The translations under genes and the position numbers were made by a program. The notes beneath the pieces were generated by a model that made no database searches, had not been told where the DNA came from, and was given only the letters and a program-made list of their open reading frames with translations. Positions 34,660-44,557 of a stretch of 64,000 bases of DNA are shown here, piece after piece (position 1 is the first letter of the stretch; every line of letters starts with the position of its first letter). This DNA comes from Prevotella sp. (GTDB taxonomy: Bacteria; Bacteroidota; Bacteroidia; Bacteroidales; Bacteroidaceae). The DNA lies in contig JAFUTI010000024.1 in NCBI GenBank assembly GCA_017471465.1, positions 30,978 to 94,977 of the forward strand, given 5' to 3'.

Positions 34660-35799
34660 ATGGAAGCAGCTAATACTTTAGAATCACAAATCAACCGCAG
34701 TGATTACAAGATATTGATCGTCGACGATGTCGTCAGTAACGTGTTGTTGCTGAAAATCCTGCTTACGAACGAAAAGTTCCAGGTATGCACGGCCAACTGT
34801 GGTAATATGTGTATTGAACAGGCGAAAGCAGAGAAGCCAGACCTTATCCTGCTCGACGTCATGATGCCTGACATCAGTGGATTCGATACGGCTGTTATTC
34901 TGAAGAAAGACCCGGAGTTGAAGGATATTCCCATCATCTTCCTCACGGCATTGAACAGTCCTGCCGACTTAGTGAAAGGCTTCCAGGTCGGTGCTAACGA
35001 CTTCCTGTCGAAACCATTTAACAAAGAAGAGCTCGTCGTACGCGTGATGCACCAGATAGCACTCGTAGCTGCCAAACGGCTTATTGAGAAACAGAACCGC
35101 GAGTTGCTGGCTACTATCAACAACCGCGACAAGATGTACTCCGTTATCGCTCACGACTTGCGCTCGCCGATGGCCTCCATCCGTATGGTGCTCAACCTGG
35201 CTGTGGCGGCTATCTCGCCTGACGTTGTAGGACAGGAGATATTTGACCTTATCGACAAGGCCAACAAGGAGTCGGAGGACGTTCACGATTTGCTCGACAA
35301 CCTGCTGAAATGGACGAAGAGTCAGACGGGCCGCCTCAATGTGGTTATGCAGGATCTTGACCTGAATGACATCATACCCGGTGTCGTTGATATCTTCGAG
35401 ATGATTGCTGCCACCAAGAAAATCAAGCTTGCCTATACAGGCAGCTCAACTATTGTGCGTGCAGACAACGATATGCTGAAGACCATCGTCCGCAACTTCA
35501 TGTCGAACGCTGTCAAGTTCTCGCCGGAGAATTCGTCCATCGAGATTTCTGTTACCACGGAAGGCGACAGTGCCAAGATCAGTGTCAGGGATTATGGCGT
35601 AGGTATCGCTGCCGACCGCATCGGCTCCATCTTCCATAAGGGAGAGACCACTTACGGCACCGATGGTGAAGAGGGTTCAGGACTGGGTTTGCAGCTCTGT
35701 CAGGATTTTGCCCGTAAGATTGGCGGCGACGTGATGGTACAGTCGGTCGAGGGCGAAGGCTCTACCTTTAGCGTCTTGATACCATTGAAGAAAGACTAA
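34660..35799 (+). CDS. Response-regulator receiver fused to a histidine kinase
   Basis: From ATG 34660 the product has 379 residues. An N-terminal receiver domain (about 16-135) has the phospho-acceptor Asp66 in LLDVMMPD and Lys118 in LSKPF. A HisKA domain follows, with His165 in SVIAHDLRSP. The HATPase has an N box RNFMSNAVKFS and G boxes DYGVGIA and GSGLGLQLC near the end. There is no membrane segment or sensory domain, so it is a cytoplasmic kinase that probably takes its input through the receiver. No partner lies beside it. It stands alone between carB and ilvD. Confidence 0.9.
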   Translation: MEAANTLESQINRSDYKILIVDDVVSNVLLLKILLTNEKFQVCTANCGNMCIEQAKAEKPDLILLDVMMPDISGFDTAVILKKDPELKDIPIIFLTALNSPADLVKGFQVGANDFLSKPFNKEELVVRVMHQIALVAAKRLIEKQNRELLATINNRDKMYSVIAHDLRSPMASIRMVLNLAVAAISPDVVGQEIFDLIDKANKESEDVHDLLDNLLKWTKSQTGRLNVVMQDLDLNDIIPGVVDIFEMIAATKKIKLAYTGSSTIVRADNDMLKTIVRNFMSNAVKFSPENSSIEISVTTEGDSAKISVRDYGVGIAADRIGSIFHKGETTYGTDGEEGSGLGLQLCQDFARKIGGDVMVQSVEGEGSTFSVLIPLKKD

Positions 35800-35823
35800 A
35801 AACAAAGAAATTCACGCAATTTG

Positions 35824-35854
35824 TTGGCTATTAGACAGAAAAAGTGTACCTTTG
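35824..35854 (+). promoter_or_regulatory. ilvD operon promoter (TTG / TACCTTTG)
   Basis: TTGG from 35824 and TACCTTTG at 35847-35854 have about 20 bp spacing. The ATG follows 20 nt after the box. No leader peptide or attenuator fits in this short leader. Confidence 0.78.
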
Positions 35855-35874
35855 CGCCCACAAATCCGTGAATT

Positions 35875-37677
35875 ATGAAACATCCCTTACGTAGTGCTGT
35901 ATGCACAGAAGGCCGCCGTATGGCGGGAGCCCGTGCTCTTTGGGTAGCCAACGGCATGAAGAAAGAGCAGTTTGGCAAGCCCATTATTGCCGTCGTCAAT
36001 TCGTTTACCCAGTTCGTACCGGGTCACACCCACCTGCATGAGGCAGGGCAGATTGTGAAGCGCGAGATAGAGGCTCTCGGCTGTTACGCTGCCGAGTTCA
36101 ATACCATCGCCATCGACGACGGTATCGCTATGGGTCACGACGGTATGCTCTACTCATTGCCCAGCCGCGACATCATTGCCGACTCTGTCGAGTATATGGT
36201 CAATGCCCACAAGGCCGATGCAATGATCTGCATCTCAAATTGCGACAAGGTTACGCCGGGTATGCTGATGGCTGCCATGAGGCTTAACATACCAGCCGTG
36301 TTTGTCTCGGGTGGCCCGATGGAGGCACACAAGCTGAATGGAGAGAATGCCGACCTCATCACGGCAATGATCAAAGGTGGCGATCCAACGGTCAGCGACG
36401 CAGAACTGGCTCAGATTGAACAGATGGCCTGTCCTGGATGCGGTGCCTGTTCGGGAATGTTTACCGCCAACTCGATGAACTCTCTGACGGAGGCCATCGG
36501 GCTCTCGCTGCCAGGCAACGGCAGTATCTTGGCTACACACAAGAACCGCATCCAGCTTATGAAGGATGCAGCCAAGTTGATTGTCAAAAATGCACTCGCT
36601 TATTACGAAGACGGTGATTCTTCGGTATTACCGAGAAGCATCGCCACACGTCAGGCTTTCCTTAATGCGATGACGCTCGATATCGCAATGGGGGCCTCAA
36701 CGAATACGGTGCTCCACCTGCTGGCCGTTGCACAGGAAGCTGAGGTAGATTTCACAATGGCCGATATTGACGCCCTCTCGCGAAAAACGCCCTTCCTTTG
36801 CAAGCTTGCTCCAAACTGGCAGAAGTACAGTATTCAGGAAGAGAATCGCGCCGGCGGTATTCTCGGCATACTTGGCGAACTAGCCAAAGGCAATCTGCTG
36901 GACCTCTCGTGCAAGCGCGTCAACGGTGCCACACTTGGCGAAGACATTGAGAAATACAGCATACTCAAAGACGAGATCGACCCTGAAGCCGACCGCATCT
37001 ACCATAGCGCCCCAGGCGGCAGGTTCTGCAACGTACTGGGAGCACAGGACACTCGCTGGGAGAGTCTTGACACCGACCGCGAGAACGGCTGTATCCGTGA
37101 TATCGCTCATGCCTATACGAAAGATGGCGGTATGGCTGTCCTGTTTGGTAATATTGCCCAGGACGGCTGTGTCGTCAAGACGGCTGGTGTCGACGAGAGC
37201 CTGTGGCATTTCGAGGGTCCGGCTGTCGTGTTCGACAGTCAGGAAGACGCCTGTGAGGGAATTCTTGGCGGACGTGTGAAGAAAGGCGACTGCGTGGTCA
37301 TCACCCACGAAGGTCCGAAGGGAGGTCCTGGTATGCAGGAGATGCTCTATCCCACCTCTTATATTAAGAGTATGCATTTGGGCAAGGAATGTGCCCTGAT
37401 TACCGACGGCCGCTTCTCTGGCGGAACCAGCGGTCTCTCCATTGGCCATATCTCTCCGGAAGCTGCCAACGGCGGTAATATTGGAAAAATCAAGGACGGC
37501 GACATTATAGTCATCGACATTCCTTCGCGCTCCATTAATGTCAAGCTCAGCGATGAGGAACTGGCAGCCCGTGAGCAGCAGCCGCTGAAGCGTAACCGTC
37601 CTGTGTCGAAGGCGTTGCGTGCCTACGCACAGAGTGTCAGTTCGGCCGATAAAGGAGGAATCAGGATTATAGACTAA
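35875..37677 (+). CDS. ilvD: Dihydroxy-acid dehydratase
   Basis: The 600-residue Fe-S dehydratase of valine, leucine and isoleucine synthesis has the conserved cysteines in [10 protein letters not shown] and [19 protein letters not shown], and later [23 protein letters not shown]. It converts 2,3-dihydroxy-isovalerate and the methylvalerate homologue to 2-keto acids. Oddly for the usual pathway order, it precedes ilvB by only 5 bp, so it is cotranscribed with ilvBN. ilvC is not in the window. Confidence 0.96.
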   Translation: MKHPLRSAVCTEGRRMAGARALWVANGMKKEQFGKPIIAVVNSFTQFVPGHTHLHEAGQIVKREIEALGCYAAEFNTIAIDDGIAMGHDGMLYSLPSRDIIADSVEYMVNAHKADAMICISNCDKVTPGMLMAAMRLNIPAVFVSGGPMEAHKLNGENADLITAMIKGGDPTVSDAELAQIEQMACPGCGACSGMFTANSMNSLTEAIGLSLPGNGSILATHKNRIQLMKDAAKLIVKNALAYYEDGDSSVLPRSIATRQAFLNAMTLDIAMGASTNTVLHLLAVAQEAEVDFTMADIDALSRKTPFLCKLAPNWQKYSIQEENRAGGILGILGELAKGNLLDLSCKRVNGATLGEDIEKYSILKDEIDPEADRIYHSAPGGRFCNVLGAQDTRWESLDTDRENGCIRDIAHAYTKDGGMAVLFGNIAQDGCVVKTAGVDESLWHFEGPAVVFDSQEDACEGILGGRVKKGDCVVITHEGPKGGPGMQEMLYPTSYIKSMHLGKECALITDGRFSGGTSGLSIGHISPEAANGGNIGKIKDGDIIVIDIPSRSINVKLSDEELAAREQQPLKRNRPVSKALRAYAQSVSSADKGGIRIID

Positions 37678-37682
37678 GAAGT

Positions 37683-39392
37683 ATGTTAAGAGACAGAATA
37701 ACAGGATCAAAAGCTCTGATGAGGGCCTTGCAGGCAGAGGGCGTGAAGACAATCTTCGGCTATCCAGGCGGTAGCATCATGCCCGTCTACGATGCGCTGT
37801 TCGACTATACACGAGGTGAGAAGAAATGTTTCGACCATATTCTGGTGCGCCACGAACAGGCAGCCACCCATGCCGCCGAGGGCTATGCCCGCGTCAGCGG
37901 AGAGGTAGGCGTCGCCTTGGTTACCAGCGGTCCTGGCGTCACCAACACGCTGACGGGTATCGCCGATGCTATGCTCGACTCGACGCCGATAGTGGTTATT
38001 GCCGGACAGGTGCCTATTGCCGCCCTTGGTACTGACGCCTTTCAGGAAGTCGACCTTGTGGGTGTGGCGCAGCCTATCTCGAAGTGGTCGTATCAGATAC
38101 GTCGTGCTGAGGATGTAGCGTGGGCTGTCAGCCGTGCGTTTTATATTGCCCGCACAGGACGGCCTGGTCCTGTCGTGCTCGACTTTGCCAAGAACGCACA
38201 GACGGAGGAAATCGACTGGGAACCAAAGAAGGTTGACTTCGTGCGCTCCTACGTGCCTTATCCCAAACTCGACGAAGAGGCTGTCCGCGAGGCTGCCGAA
38301 CTGATCAATAATGCCAAGAAGCCTTTGGCATTAGTAGGACAGGGCGTTGAACTGGGTAATGCTCAGGATGAGCTGAAGTCATTCCTTGAAAAGGCCGACA
38401 TCCCCGCTGGACGTACGATGCTGGGCTTGAGTGCCCTGCCTTCTAACCATCCTCTGAACGCGGGAATGTTGGGTATGCACGGCAACTATGCCGTCAACCT
38501 GAAGGAGCAGGAGTGCGACGTGCTGATTGCCATCGGCATGCGCTTCAGCGATCGTGTGACGGGCAACCTCAAGACCTACGCCAAGCAGGCGAAGATCATC
38601 CATCTCGATATCGACCGCTCGGAGATTGACAAGAACGTGAAGACCAACGTGGCCGTCGTTGCCGACTGTAAGGAGTCGCTGCCTGCCTTGACGGCTTTGG
38701 TCAACAAGAACGACCATAGTCAATGGCGCGCTTCGTTCAAGACACTCGACGACAAGGAGCGTACGAAGGTGATTGAGCCAGCCATCCATCCCAAGGAAGG
38801 GCCACTGCTGATGGGCGAGGTGGTGAACGCCGTTGCCGAGAGAGCTCAGGATGACGCTATCCTCGTGACGGATGTCGGTCAGAATCAGCTCTTTGCCACT
38901 CGTTACTTCAAGTATCACCACAAGCGCAGTATCTGTACCAGTGGCGGTCTTGGAACGATGGGCTACGGTATGCCGGCTGCCATCGGTGCCACGTTTGGAG
39001 CCCCCGGCCGTCAAGTGTGCTGCTTCATGGGCGACGGCGGTTTCCAGATGTGTATCGAGGAACTCGGCACCATCATGGAGCAGAAGTCACCCGTAAAGAT
39101 GATCTTGATGAACAACAACTATCTGGGCAACGTCCGTCAGTGGCAGGATATGTTCTGGATGCGGCGCAAGTCGTTCACCAAGATGCTCAACCCCTGTTAC
39201 GAGCTGATAGCGCAGGGCTACGACATTCCCTATCAGGCCGTTACCGACCGCAGCGACCTTGATTCAGCCATAGAGAAGATGCTCGCCGCCGACGGTCCGT
39301 TTATCCTGGAGTGTGCCATCAAGGAGGATGACGACGTGCTGCCGATGACGCCTCCTGGCATGAATGTGAACGACATGATGTTAGAGATATAA
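37683..39392 (+). CDS. ilvB: Acetolactate synthase large subunit
   Basis: The 569-residue thiamine-diphosphate enzyme has GYPGGSIMPVYDAL near the N-terminus, the catalytic Glu in RHEQAATHAAEGYAR, a central FAD-binding-like domain, and the ThDP-Mg motif GDGGFQM followed by NNNYLGNVRQWQ. It condenses pyruvate with pyruvate or 2-ketobutyrate in branched-chain amino-acid synthesis. It lies 5 bp after ilvD and 41 bp before ilvN. A small hairpin CGCTA-GTGAA-TAGCG (39398-39412) lies between ilvB and ilvN. Confidence 0.96.
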   Translation: MLRDRITGSKALMRALQAEGVKTIFGYPGGSIMPVYDALFDYTRGEKKCFDHILVRHEQAATHAAEGYARVSGEVGVALVTSGPGVTNTLTGIADAMLDSTPIVVIAGQVPIAALGTDAFQEVDLVGVAQPISKWSYQIRRAEDVAWAVSRAFYIARTGRPGPVVLDFAKNAQTEEIDWEPKKVDFVRSYVPYPKLDEEAVREAAELINNAKKPLALVGQGVELGNAQDELKSFLEKADIPAGRTMLGLSALPSNHPLNAGMLGMHGNYAVNLKEQECDVLIAIGMRFSDRVTGNLKTYAKQAKIIHLDIDRSEIDKNVKTNVAVVADCKESLPALTALVNKNDHSQWRASFKTLDDKERTKVIEPAIHPKEGPLLMGEVVNAVAERAQDDAILVTDVGQNQLFATRYFKYHHKRSICTSGGLGTMGYGMPAAIGATFGAPGRQVCCFMGDGGFQMCIEELGTIMEQKSPVKMILMNNNYLGNVRQWQDMFWMRRKSFTKMLNPCYELIAQGYDIPYQAVTDRSDLDSAIEKMLAADGPFILECAIKEDDDVLPMTPPGMNVNDMMLEI

Positions 39393-39433
39393 CGCTTCGC
39401 TAGTGAATAGCGTAAAGTCAAAAGAGAATAGTT

Positions 39434-39982
39434 ATGGAAGATAAGAAACTGTTTACCCTGCTTGTCTATTCCGAGAACGTTGCCGGTATCTTGAACCAGA
39501 TAACGGCTGTCTTCACCCGTAGGCAAGTGAATATCGAGAGCTTGAATGTGTCAGCCTCCAGCATACCGGGCGTGCATAAGTACACGATAACAGCATGGAG
39601 CGATGAGGACCAGATTGTCAAGATCACCCGTCAGATAGAGAAGAAAATAGACGTCATCAAAGCCAATTACTTCACTGACGACCAGCTGTTCATCCGTGAG
39701 ACGGGCTTGTATAAGCTGTCTACGGAGAAGGTGATGTCCAACGCTGAGATATCACGTACCGTCCGTCGTTATGGTGCCAGCATTATCGAGGTAAATCCCA
39801 CTTATGTCATTGTGATGATGTACGGTCTGACGGAGCAGATAATCGACCTTTATCGGGCCCTTGATGCCTTCGGTTGTGTGTTCCAGTACACCCGAAGCGG
39901 TCGTATTGCCGTCACGCGTGGTATGCAGGAACAGGTGAGCAACTTTTTGGCCGAACGTGAAAACTGTCGGGAATGGCAGTAA
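39434..39982 (+). CDS. ilvN: Acetolactate synthase small (regulatory) subunit
   Basis: The 182-residue protein has an N-terminal ACT domain (TLLVYSENVAGILNQITAVFTRRQVNIESLNV) that binds valine for feedback inhibition, and the C-terminal ALS_ss_C domain (about 85-165). It activates IlvB. The ATG at 39434 follows a short spacer with a 5-bp hairpin. The 116-bp gap after the gene holds the promoter of the polysaccharide operon and no clear terminator. Confidence 0.94.
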   Translation: MEDKKLFTLLVYSENVAGILNQITAVFTRRQVNIESLNVSASSIPGVHKYTITAWSDEDQIVKITRQIEKKIDVIKANYFTDDQLFIRETGLYKLSTEKVMSNAEISRTVRRYGASIIEVNPTYVIVMMYGLTEQIIDLYRALDAFGCVFQYTRSGRIAVTRGMQEQVSNFLAERENCREWQ

Positions 39983-40032
39983 TGGCAGATTTTCTTGCCC
40001 TAAAGCTGGTTTTAATTATTTTTAACCTTCTC

Positions 40033-40067
40033 TTTGGTGTTTTACATCTGTATTTTGAGTAATTTTG
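40033..40067 (+). promoter_or_regulatory. Weak promoter match before the polysaccharide operon (TTTG / TAATTTTG)
   Basis: TAATTTTG at 40060-40067 is a good -7 box 31 nt before the ATG at 40099. The nearest TTTGG at 40033-40037 is about 22-23 bp away, slightly long, so this call is tentative. Confidence 0.5.
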
Positions 40068-40098
40068 TAGCGTTTTTTGAAAGACAAGAGAGAAAAGC

Positions 40099-42069
40099 AT
40101 GAAAAAAAGGATTCTTCAGCTGTTGCAATGGTATTTTAGTCGAGACGCCCTGCCTTATTGGTGTATTCTGATTGTCGATATGCTGACGCTCCTCTTCGGA
40201 GGCCTGTTCGCTTACTGGATTTTTGTCTCGGCCAGCGACATAGGCGTCGATTATCCCAAGCTTTTCCGGACCTTATGCATGTATGTCTTGCCTCTACTGG
40301 TAGGAGCCCGCATGTTTCATACCTATTCCGGCATCATCCGCTTTTCGTCGTTTGTCGACCTGTTGCATATCGGACTGGCGAGTATCGTTTCGCTGATGAT
40401 AGCTTTCGCCTGGCATTTCTACGTTTTGTCGTGCCCTACTTCTATTTTCTATCACCTGCATTTCTACCATATCGTTCTGATGTATATCATCGGAACGGCA
40501 TTGATGTGGTGCACCCGTCTGATTGTGAAGTCGCTGTATGACTTGCTGACATTGAATTCCCACACGATGCGTACCCTCATCTTTGGTGTGAAGGAGGGTG
40601 GTGTCGGCCTGGCAAAGAACATCCGCACCCTGCCCACCAGGCCATTTATCGTGAAAGGCTTCATCTCGCCCGAGGATATGTCAAAGCATGTGCGCCTCGT
40701 TGGTGAGCGTGTGTATAATATCGACGACAACTTAGAGGCTGAGATACGCAAGAACTGCATACAGGCCGTTCTGGTGCCGGGCTTGATGATCGACAAGTTC
40801 CGCAACAACACCTATCTGCAGGATATCCTGCTCGCCTCCGGTATCAAGATTTATGTGATGCAGAATGCGCATAAGATTGACGACTCCAATGCCGGTGAGG
40901 AAACAAACGAAGAGTACAGCTTCCGTGAGGTCAGCGTTGAGGACTTGCTGCCTCGCGATCAGATCCGTGTCGACATGAAGTCGGTGTGGAAGGCGCTCAC
41001 CGGCCGCCGGGTTCTTATTACCGGCAGCGCCGGTTCCATCGGTTCCGAGATGGTTCGGCAGATTGCCTCTTGCAAGCCGGCCAAGATGCTGTTGATAGAC
41101 CAGGCTGAGACCCCCGAGCACGACATCCGTCTGATGATGTCCAACGACTATCCTGAGGTAGATGCCGAGACGGTTGTCACCAGTATCTGCAAGGCCGACC
41201 GTATGGAGCAGCTGTTTAGCGAGTTCCGCCCTGAGTATGTGTTCCATGCTGCTGCCTATAAGCATGTGCCCATGATGGAAGACAACCCGTCGGAGGCTAT
41301 CCAGAACAACGTCTACGGCACGAAGGTCATTGCCGACCTGAGTGTGAAGTACGGTGTGAAGAAGTTCGTGATGGTCTCTACCGACAAGGCGGTGAACCCC
41401 ACCAACGTGATGGGCTGTTCGAAGCGTATCTGTGAGATCTATGTCCAGTCGCTCGACAGCGAACTGAAATGGCAGCAGACGACGAATCGTCGTGAGGGTA
41501 AGGACGCTACTGAGGAGCCGACACAGTTTGTGACCACTCGCTTTGGCAATGTGCTGGGCTCTAACGGCTCTGTCATTCCCCTGTTCCGTGAGCAGATACG
41601 TCACGGCAGACCGGTCACCGTCACCGACCCAGAGATTGTCCGCTATTTCATGCTCATCCCCGAGGCCGTCAAACTGGTTCTGGAGGCTGGCACGAAGGGC
41701 AATGGCGGCGAGATTTTCGTCTTCGACATGGGCAAGCCCGTGAAGATTGCTGACTTGGCGAAGCGCATGATACGTCTGTCGGGCGTTTCCGGCGTGGATA
41801 TTCAGTTTACGGGTCTCCGTCCTGGCGAGAAGCTCTACGAAGAGGTACTCAACGTCGAGGAGGGTACTAAGCCCTCGTTCCATGAGAAGATCCGTATTGC
41901 CGAGGTCCGTCCTTTCGACTACAACGTTGTGAACCGTCAGATTGCCGAGTTGCTCGAGATTGCATCTCACTACGACAACATGGCGACGGTGAAGAAGATG
42001 AAGGAGATTGTGCCTGAATACAAGTCGAACAACTCCGTCTATGAAGAACTTGATAAAATTAAAAGATAA
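40099..42069 (+). CDS. Membrane-bound NDP-sugar 4,6-dehydratase (CapD/PglF/FlaA1-like)
   Basis: The 656-residue protein has four transmembrane helices in the first 150 residues and a C-terminal extended SDR domain. The NAD-binding motif is GSAGSIGSEMVRQI (about 315-328) and the catalytic region is STDKAVNPTNVMGCSKRICE (about 432-451). The family makes UDP-sugar 4-keto-6-deoxy intermediates, usually from UDP-GlcNAc, for capsule, O-antigen or glycoprotein glycans. It is 3 bp upstream of the Wza-like gene. No glycosyltransferases follow within the window, so the export set may be split from the assembly genes. Confidence 0.9.
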   Translation: MKKRILQLLQWYFSRDALPYWCILIVDMLTLLFGGLFAYWIFVSASDIGVDYPKLFRTLCMYVLPLLVGARMFHTYSGIIRFSSFVDLLHIGLASIVSLMIAFAWHFYVLSCPTSIFYHLHFYHIVLMYIIGTALMWCTRLIVKSLYDLLTLNSHTMRTLIFGVKEGGVGLAKNIRTLPTRPFIVKGFISPEDMSKHVRLVGERVYNIDDNLEAEIRKNCIQAVLVPGLMIDKFRNNTYLQDILLASGIKIYVMQNAHKIDDSNAGEETNEEYSFREVSVEDLLPRDQIRVDMKSVWKALTGRRVLITGSAGSIGSEMVRQIASCKPAKMLLIDQAETPEHDIRLMMSNDYPEVDAETVVTSICKADRMEQLFSEFRPEYVFHAAAYKHVPMMEDNPSEAIQNNVYGTKVIADLSVKYGVKKFVMVSTDKAVNPTNVMGCSKRICEIYVQSLDSELKWQQTTNRREGKDATEEPTQFVTTRFGNVLGSNGSVIPLFREQIRHGRPVTVTDPEIVRYFMLIPEAVKLVLEAGTKGNGGEIFVFDMGKPVKIADLAKRMIRLSGVSGVDIQFTGLRPGEKLYEEVLNVEEGTKPSFHEKIRIAEVRPFDYNVVNRQIAELLEIASHYDNMATVKKMKEIVPEYKSNNSVYEELDKIKR

Positions 42070-42072
42070 CGA

Positions 42073-44544
42073 ATGAGAAAGAAACTATTGATGATGGCAG
42101 CAGCGTTGCTGCTGTCGGGTGCCGCCGCTCAAGCTCAGTCAATGAGTGACAGTCAGGTGGTTGACTTCATCAGGAAAGAGGTGAATGCGGGCACGTCGCA
42201 GTCGCAGATTGTGACGAAGCTTGTGCAGCGTGGCGTCAAGATCGACCAGATTCGCCGCGTACGTGCCCAGTACGAGAAAGAGCTTAACAACCGCGGATTG
42301 TCAGGAACGGCCGATGCCGCTGTCGAGAAAGTTGAGGCACGCATGCGTTCCAATAACAGCGATACCGAGCAAGATCTGACCTCAGGTCGCGGCGGCAGTC
42401 AGCTGACGCAGACGTCAGAGGCCGTTGCCCGTTATGAAGAGGCTCGCCAGGACGTTAAGGAAGAGCAATCCGAGCGTAACCGTGAATTATCGGGTATGAA
42501 AGTCTTCGGTCGCGATATCTTCAACAACCGTCTGCTCTCGTTCGAGCCCAATATGAACATCGCCACACCTCAGGACTATGTCCTTGGTCCTGGCGATCAG
42601 CTTATCATCGACATCTATGGCGCCTCACAGAAGTCGTACAGCCTGACGGTGTCACCCGAAGGCACCGTGACCGTTCCCGGCTATGGTCCTGTCCAGGTGA
42701 GCGGACTGACGGTTGCTGCCGCACAGAGTAAGGTGCGTAGCGGTCTGGGAAGCCGTTATAGCAGTTCCGACATACGGGTTACCGTCGGCCAGACGCGCAC
42801 CATCATGATCAGCGTGATGGGCGAGGTGAAAGTTCCCGGCAACTATCATCTGAGTGCCTTCGCATCGGTGTTCCACGCCCTGTATGTGGCCGGTGGCATC
42901 AACAATATCGGTACGCTCCGTAATATCAAGGTGTTTCGCGGTGGCCGTCTGGTTACCGTTGTCGACGTCTATGAGTATATTCTCCACGGTCGTCTTGCCG
43001 GTAACATCCGTCTGAAGGAGGGCGATGTCATCCAGGTGGGAGCCTACGACTGCATCGTCGGTGTGACGGGTAATGTGAAGCGTCCGATGTTCTACGAGAT
43101 GCGTCCTTCCGAGAGTGTAAAAACCCTTCTGGAGTATGCCGGCGGAATGACGGGCGACGCCTACCGTAAGAGCGTGCGCCTGACGCGTTTCAGCGGCGAC
43201 CGCTACGGTGTCTATAATATCGATGAGTTCGACCAGGCCACCTTCCGCCTGACCGACGGCGATGCTGTCGAGGTCGACGGTATTCTCAACCGCTACGACT
43301 CTGTTGTCGAGATTCGTGGTGCCGTCTTCCGTCCCGGCCAGTATCGCATTGGTGAGGAGGGTGTGACGACGGTACGCTCGCTGATCGAGGCTGCCGACGG
43401 TCTGACGGAGGATGCCTTCGCCGTCCACGCTGTGTTGCGTCGTTTACGTCCCGACCGTTCGTTTAAGGTGCTCAGCGTCGATGTGGCTGGTATCATGAAT
43501 GGCACCGTTGCTGATATTCCCCTTGAGAACGAAGACGAGCTCTTCATCCCCACACAGTCCGAGCTGATAGCCAGCCGACTGGTGACCATCAGCGGTGAGG
43601 TGCTGGCTCCCGGCGACTATCCTTGGGCTGAGAACCTGACCATCGAGGACCTGGTGATGCAGGCCGGTGGTCTTACCGATGCCGCTTCTGTCGTCAAGGT
43701 CGACGTCTCGCGCCGTATTAAGGATCCGAAGTCGATGGAGGCGACGACCCAGATAGCCCAGACCTTCACCTTCGCACTGAAGGACGGCTTTGTCGTCGAC
43801 GGCACGCCGGGCTTCCTGCTGGAGCCTTACGATGTGGTGCAGGTACGCCGCAGTCCCGGATTCCACACGCCCCGTCAGGTGAGCATCAGCGGCGAGGTCA
43901 CCTTTGCCGGTGGCTATACGATGGAGAAGAAGAACCAGCGTCTGAGCGACCTTGTGAAGATGGCCGGCGGTGTGACGAAGGATGCCTACGTCGAGGGTGC
44001 CCGTCTGGTGCGCCGGATGAACGATATGGAGCGCTCGCGTCGTGATATGGCCCTTCAGACGGCTCGTCAGTCTCAGAGTTCTACCGACTCCGTATCTATT
44101 TCGAAGCTGGCCCTGAGCGACACCTATACTGTCGGTATCCATCTTGAGGAAGCCCTGAAGAATCCCGGTGGCGATGCTGATATTGTGCTGCGTGCCGGCG
44201 ACCAGCTGATTGTGCCTGAGTATGAGAGTACGGTGAAGATCAGCGGCGACGTGATGTATTCCAATACCGTGACGTATGAAGAGGGCCGTAACTACAAGTG
44301 GTATGTGAAGCAGGCCGGCGGCTATGGTCAGCGCGCCAAGAAGTCGAAGGCTTACGTCCTCTATCCTAACGGCACGATGGCCCTTGCCAAGCGCAGTACC
44401 GAGATCACTCCCGGCTGTGAGATTATCGTACCGTCGAAGCCGAAGCGTGAGACGTTGACGAGTGCCCAGTGGGTAAGCATTGGCACAGGTGCTGCTAGTA
44501 TCATCTCGTCAATGGCTATGATTTACTATGTTCTAACCAAGTAA
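42073..44544 (+). CDS. Wza-like polysaccharide export protein with multiple SLBB domains
   Basis: The 823-residue protein has the signal peptide MRKKLLMMAAALLLSGAAAQAQ, without a lipobox Cys at its end. A coiled, charged stretch (about 25-150) is followed by the Poly_export domain (YVLGPGDQLIIDIYGASQKS) and about six SLBB-type beta-grasp repeats, each with a GEV or GAV-x-PGxY turn, for example VMGEVKVPGNY, ITGEVLAPGDY-like and ISGEVTFAGGY. A hydrophobic helix closes the C-terminus. It should form the outer-membrane or periplasmic channel for capsule or exopolysaccharide. It lies between the dehydratase and the Wzz-like gene. Confidence 0.9.
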   Translation: MRKKLLMMAAALLLSGAAAQAQSMSDSQVVDFIRKEVNAGTSQSQIVTKLVQRGVKIDQIRRVRAQYEKELNNRGLSGTADAAVEKVEARMRSNNSDTEQDLTSGRGGSQLTQTSEAVARYEEARQDVKEEQSERNRELSGMKVFGRDIFNNRLLSFEPNMNIATPQDYVLGPGDQLIIDIYGASQKSYSLTVSPEGTVTVPGYGPVQVSGLTVAAAQSKVRSGLGSRYSSSDIRVTVGQTRTIMISVMGEVKVPGNYHLSAFASVFHALYVAGGINNIGTLRNIKVFRGGRLVTVVDVYEYILHGRLAGNIRLKEGDVIQVGAYDCIVGVTGNVKRPMFYEMRPSESVKTLLEYAGGMTGDAYRKSVRLTRFSGDRYGVYNIDEFDQATFRLTDGDAVEVDGILNRYDSVVEIRGAVFRPGQYRIGEEGVTTVRSLIEAADGLTEDAFAVHAVLRRLRPDRSFKVLSVDVAGIMNGTVADIPLENEDELFIPTQSELIASRLVTISGEVLAPGDYPWAENLTIEDLVMQAGGLTDAASVVKVDVSRRIKDPKSMEATTQIAQTFTFALKDGFVVDGTPGFLLEPYDVVQVRRSPGFHTPRQVSISGEVTFAGGYTMEKKNQRLSDLVKMAGGVTKDAYVEGARLVRRMNDMERSRRDMALQTARQSQSSTDSVSISKLALSDTYTVGIHLEEALKNPGGDADIVLRAGDQLIVPEYESTVKISGDVMYSNTVTYEEGRNYKWYVKQAGGYGQRAKKSKAYVLYPNGTMALAKRSTEITPGCEIIVPSKPKRETLTSAQWVSIGTGAASIISSMAMIYYVLTK

Positions 44545-44557
44545 TCGACTGACCATC

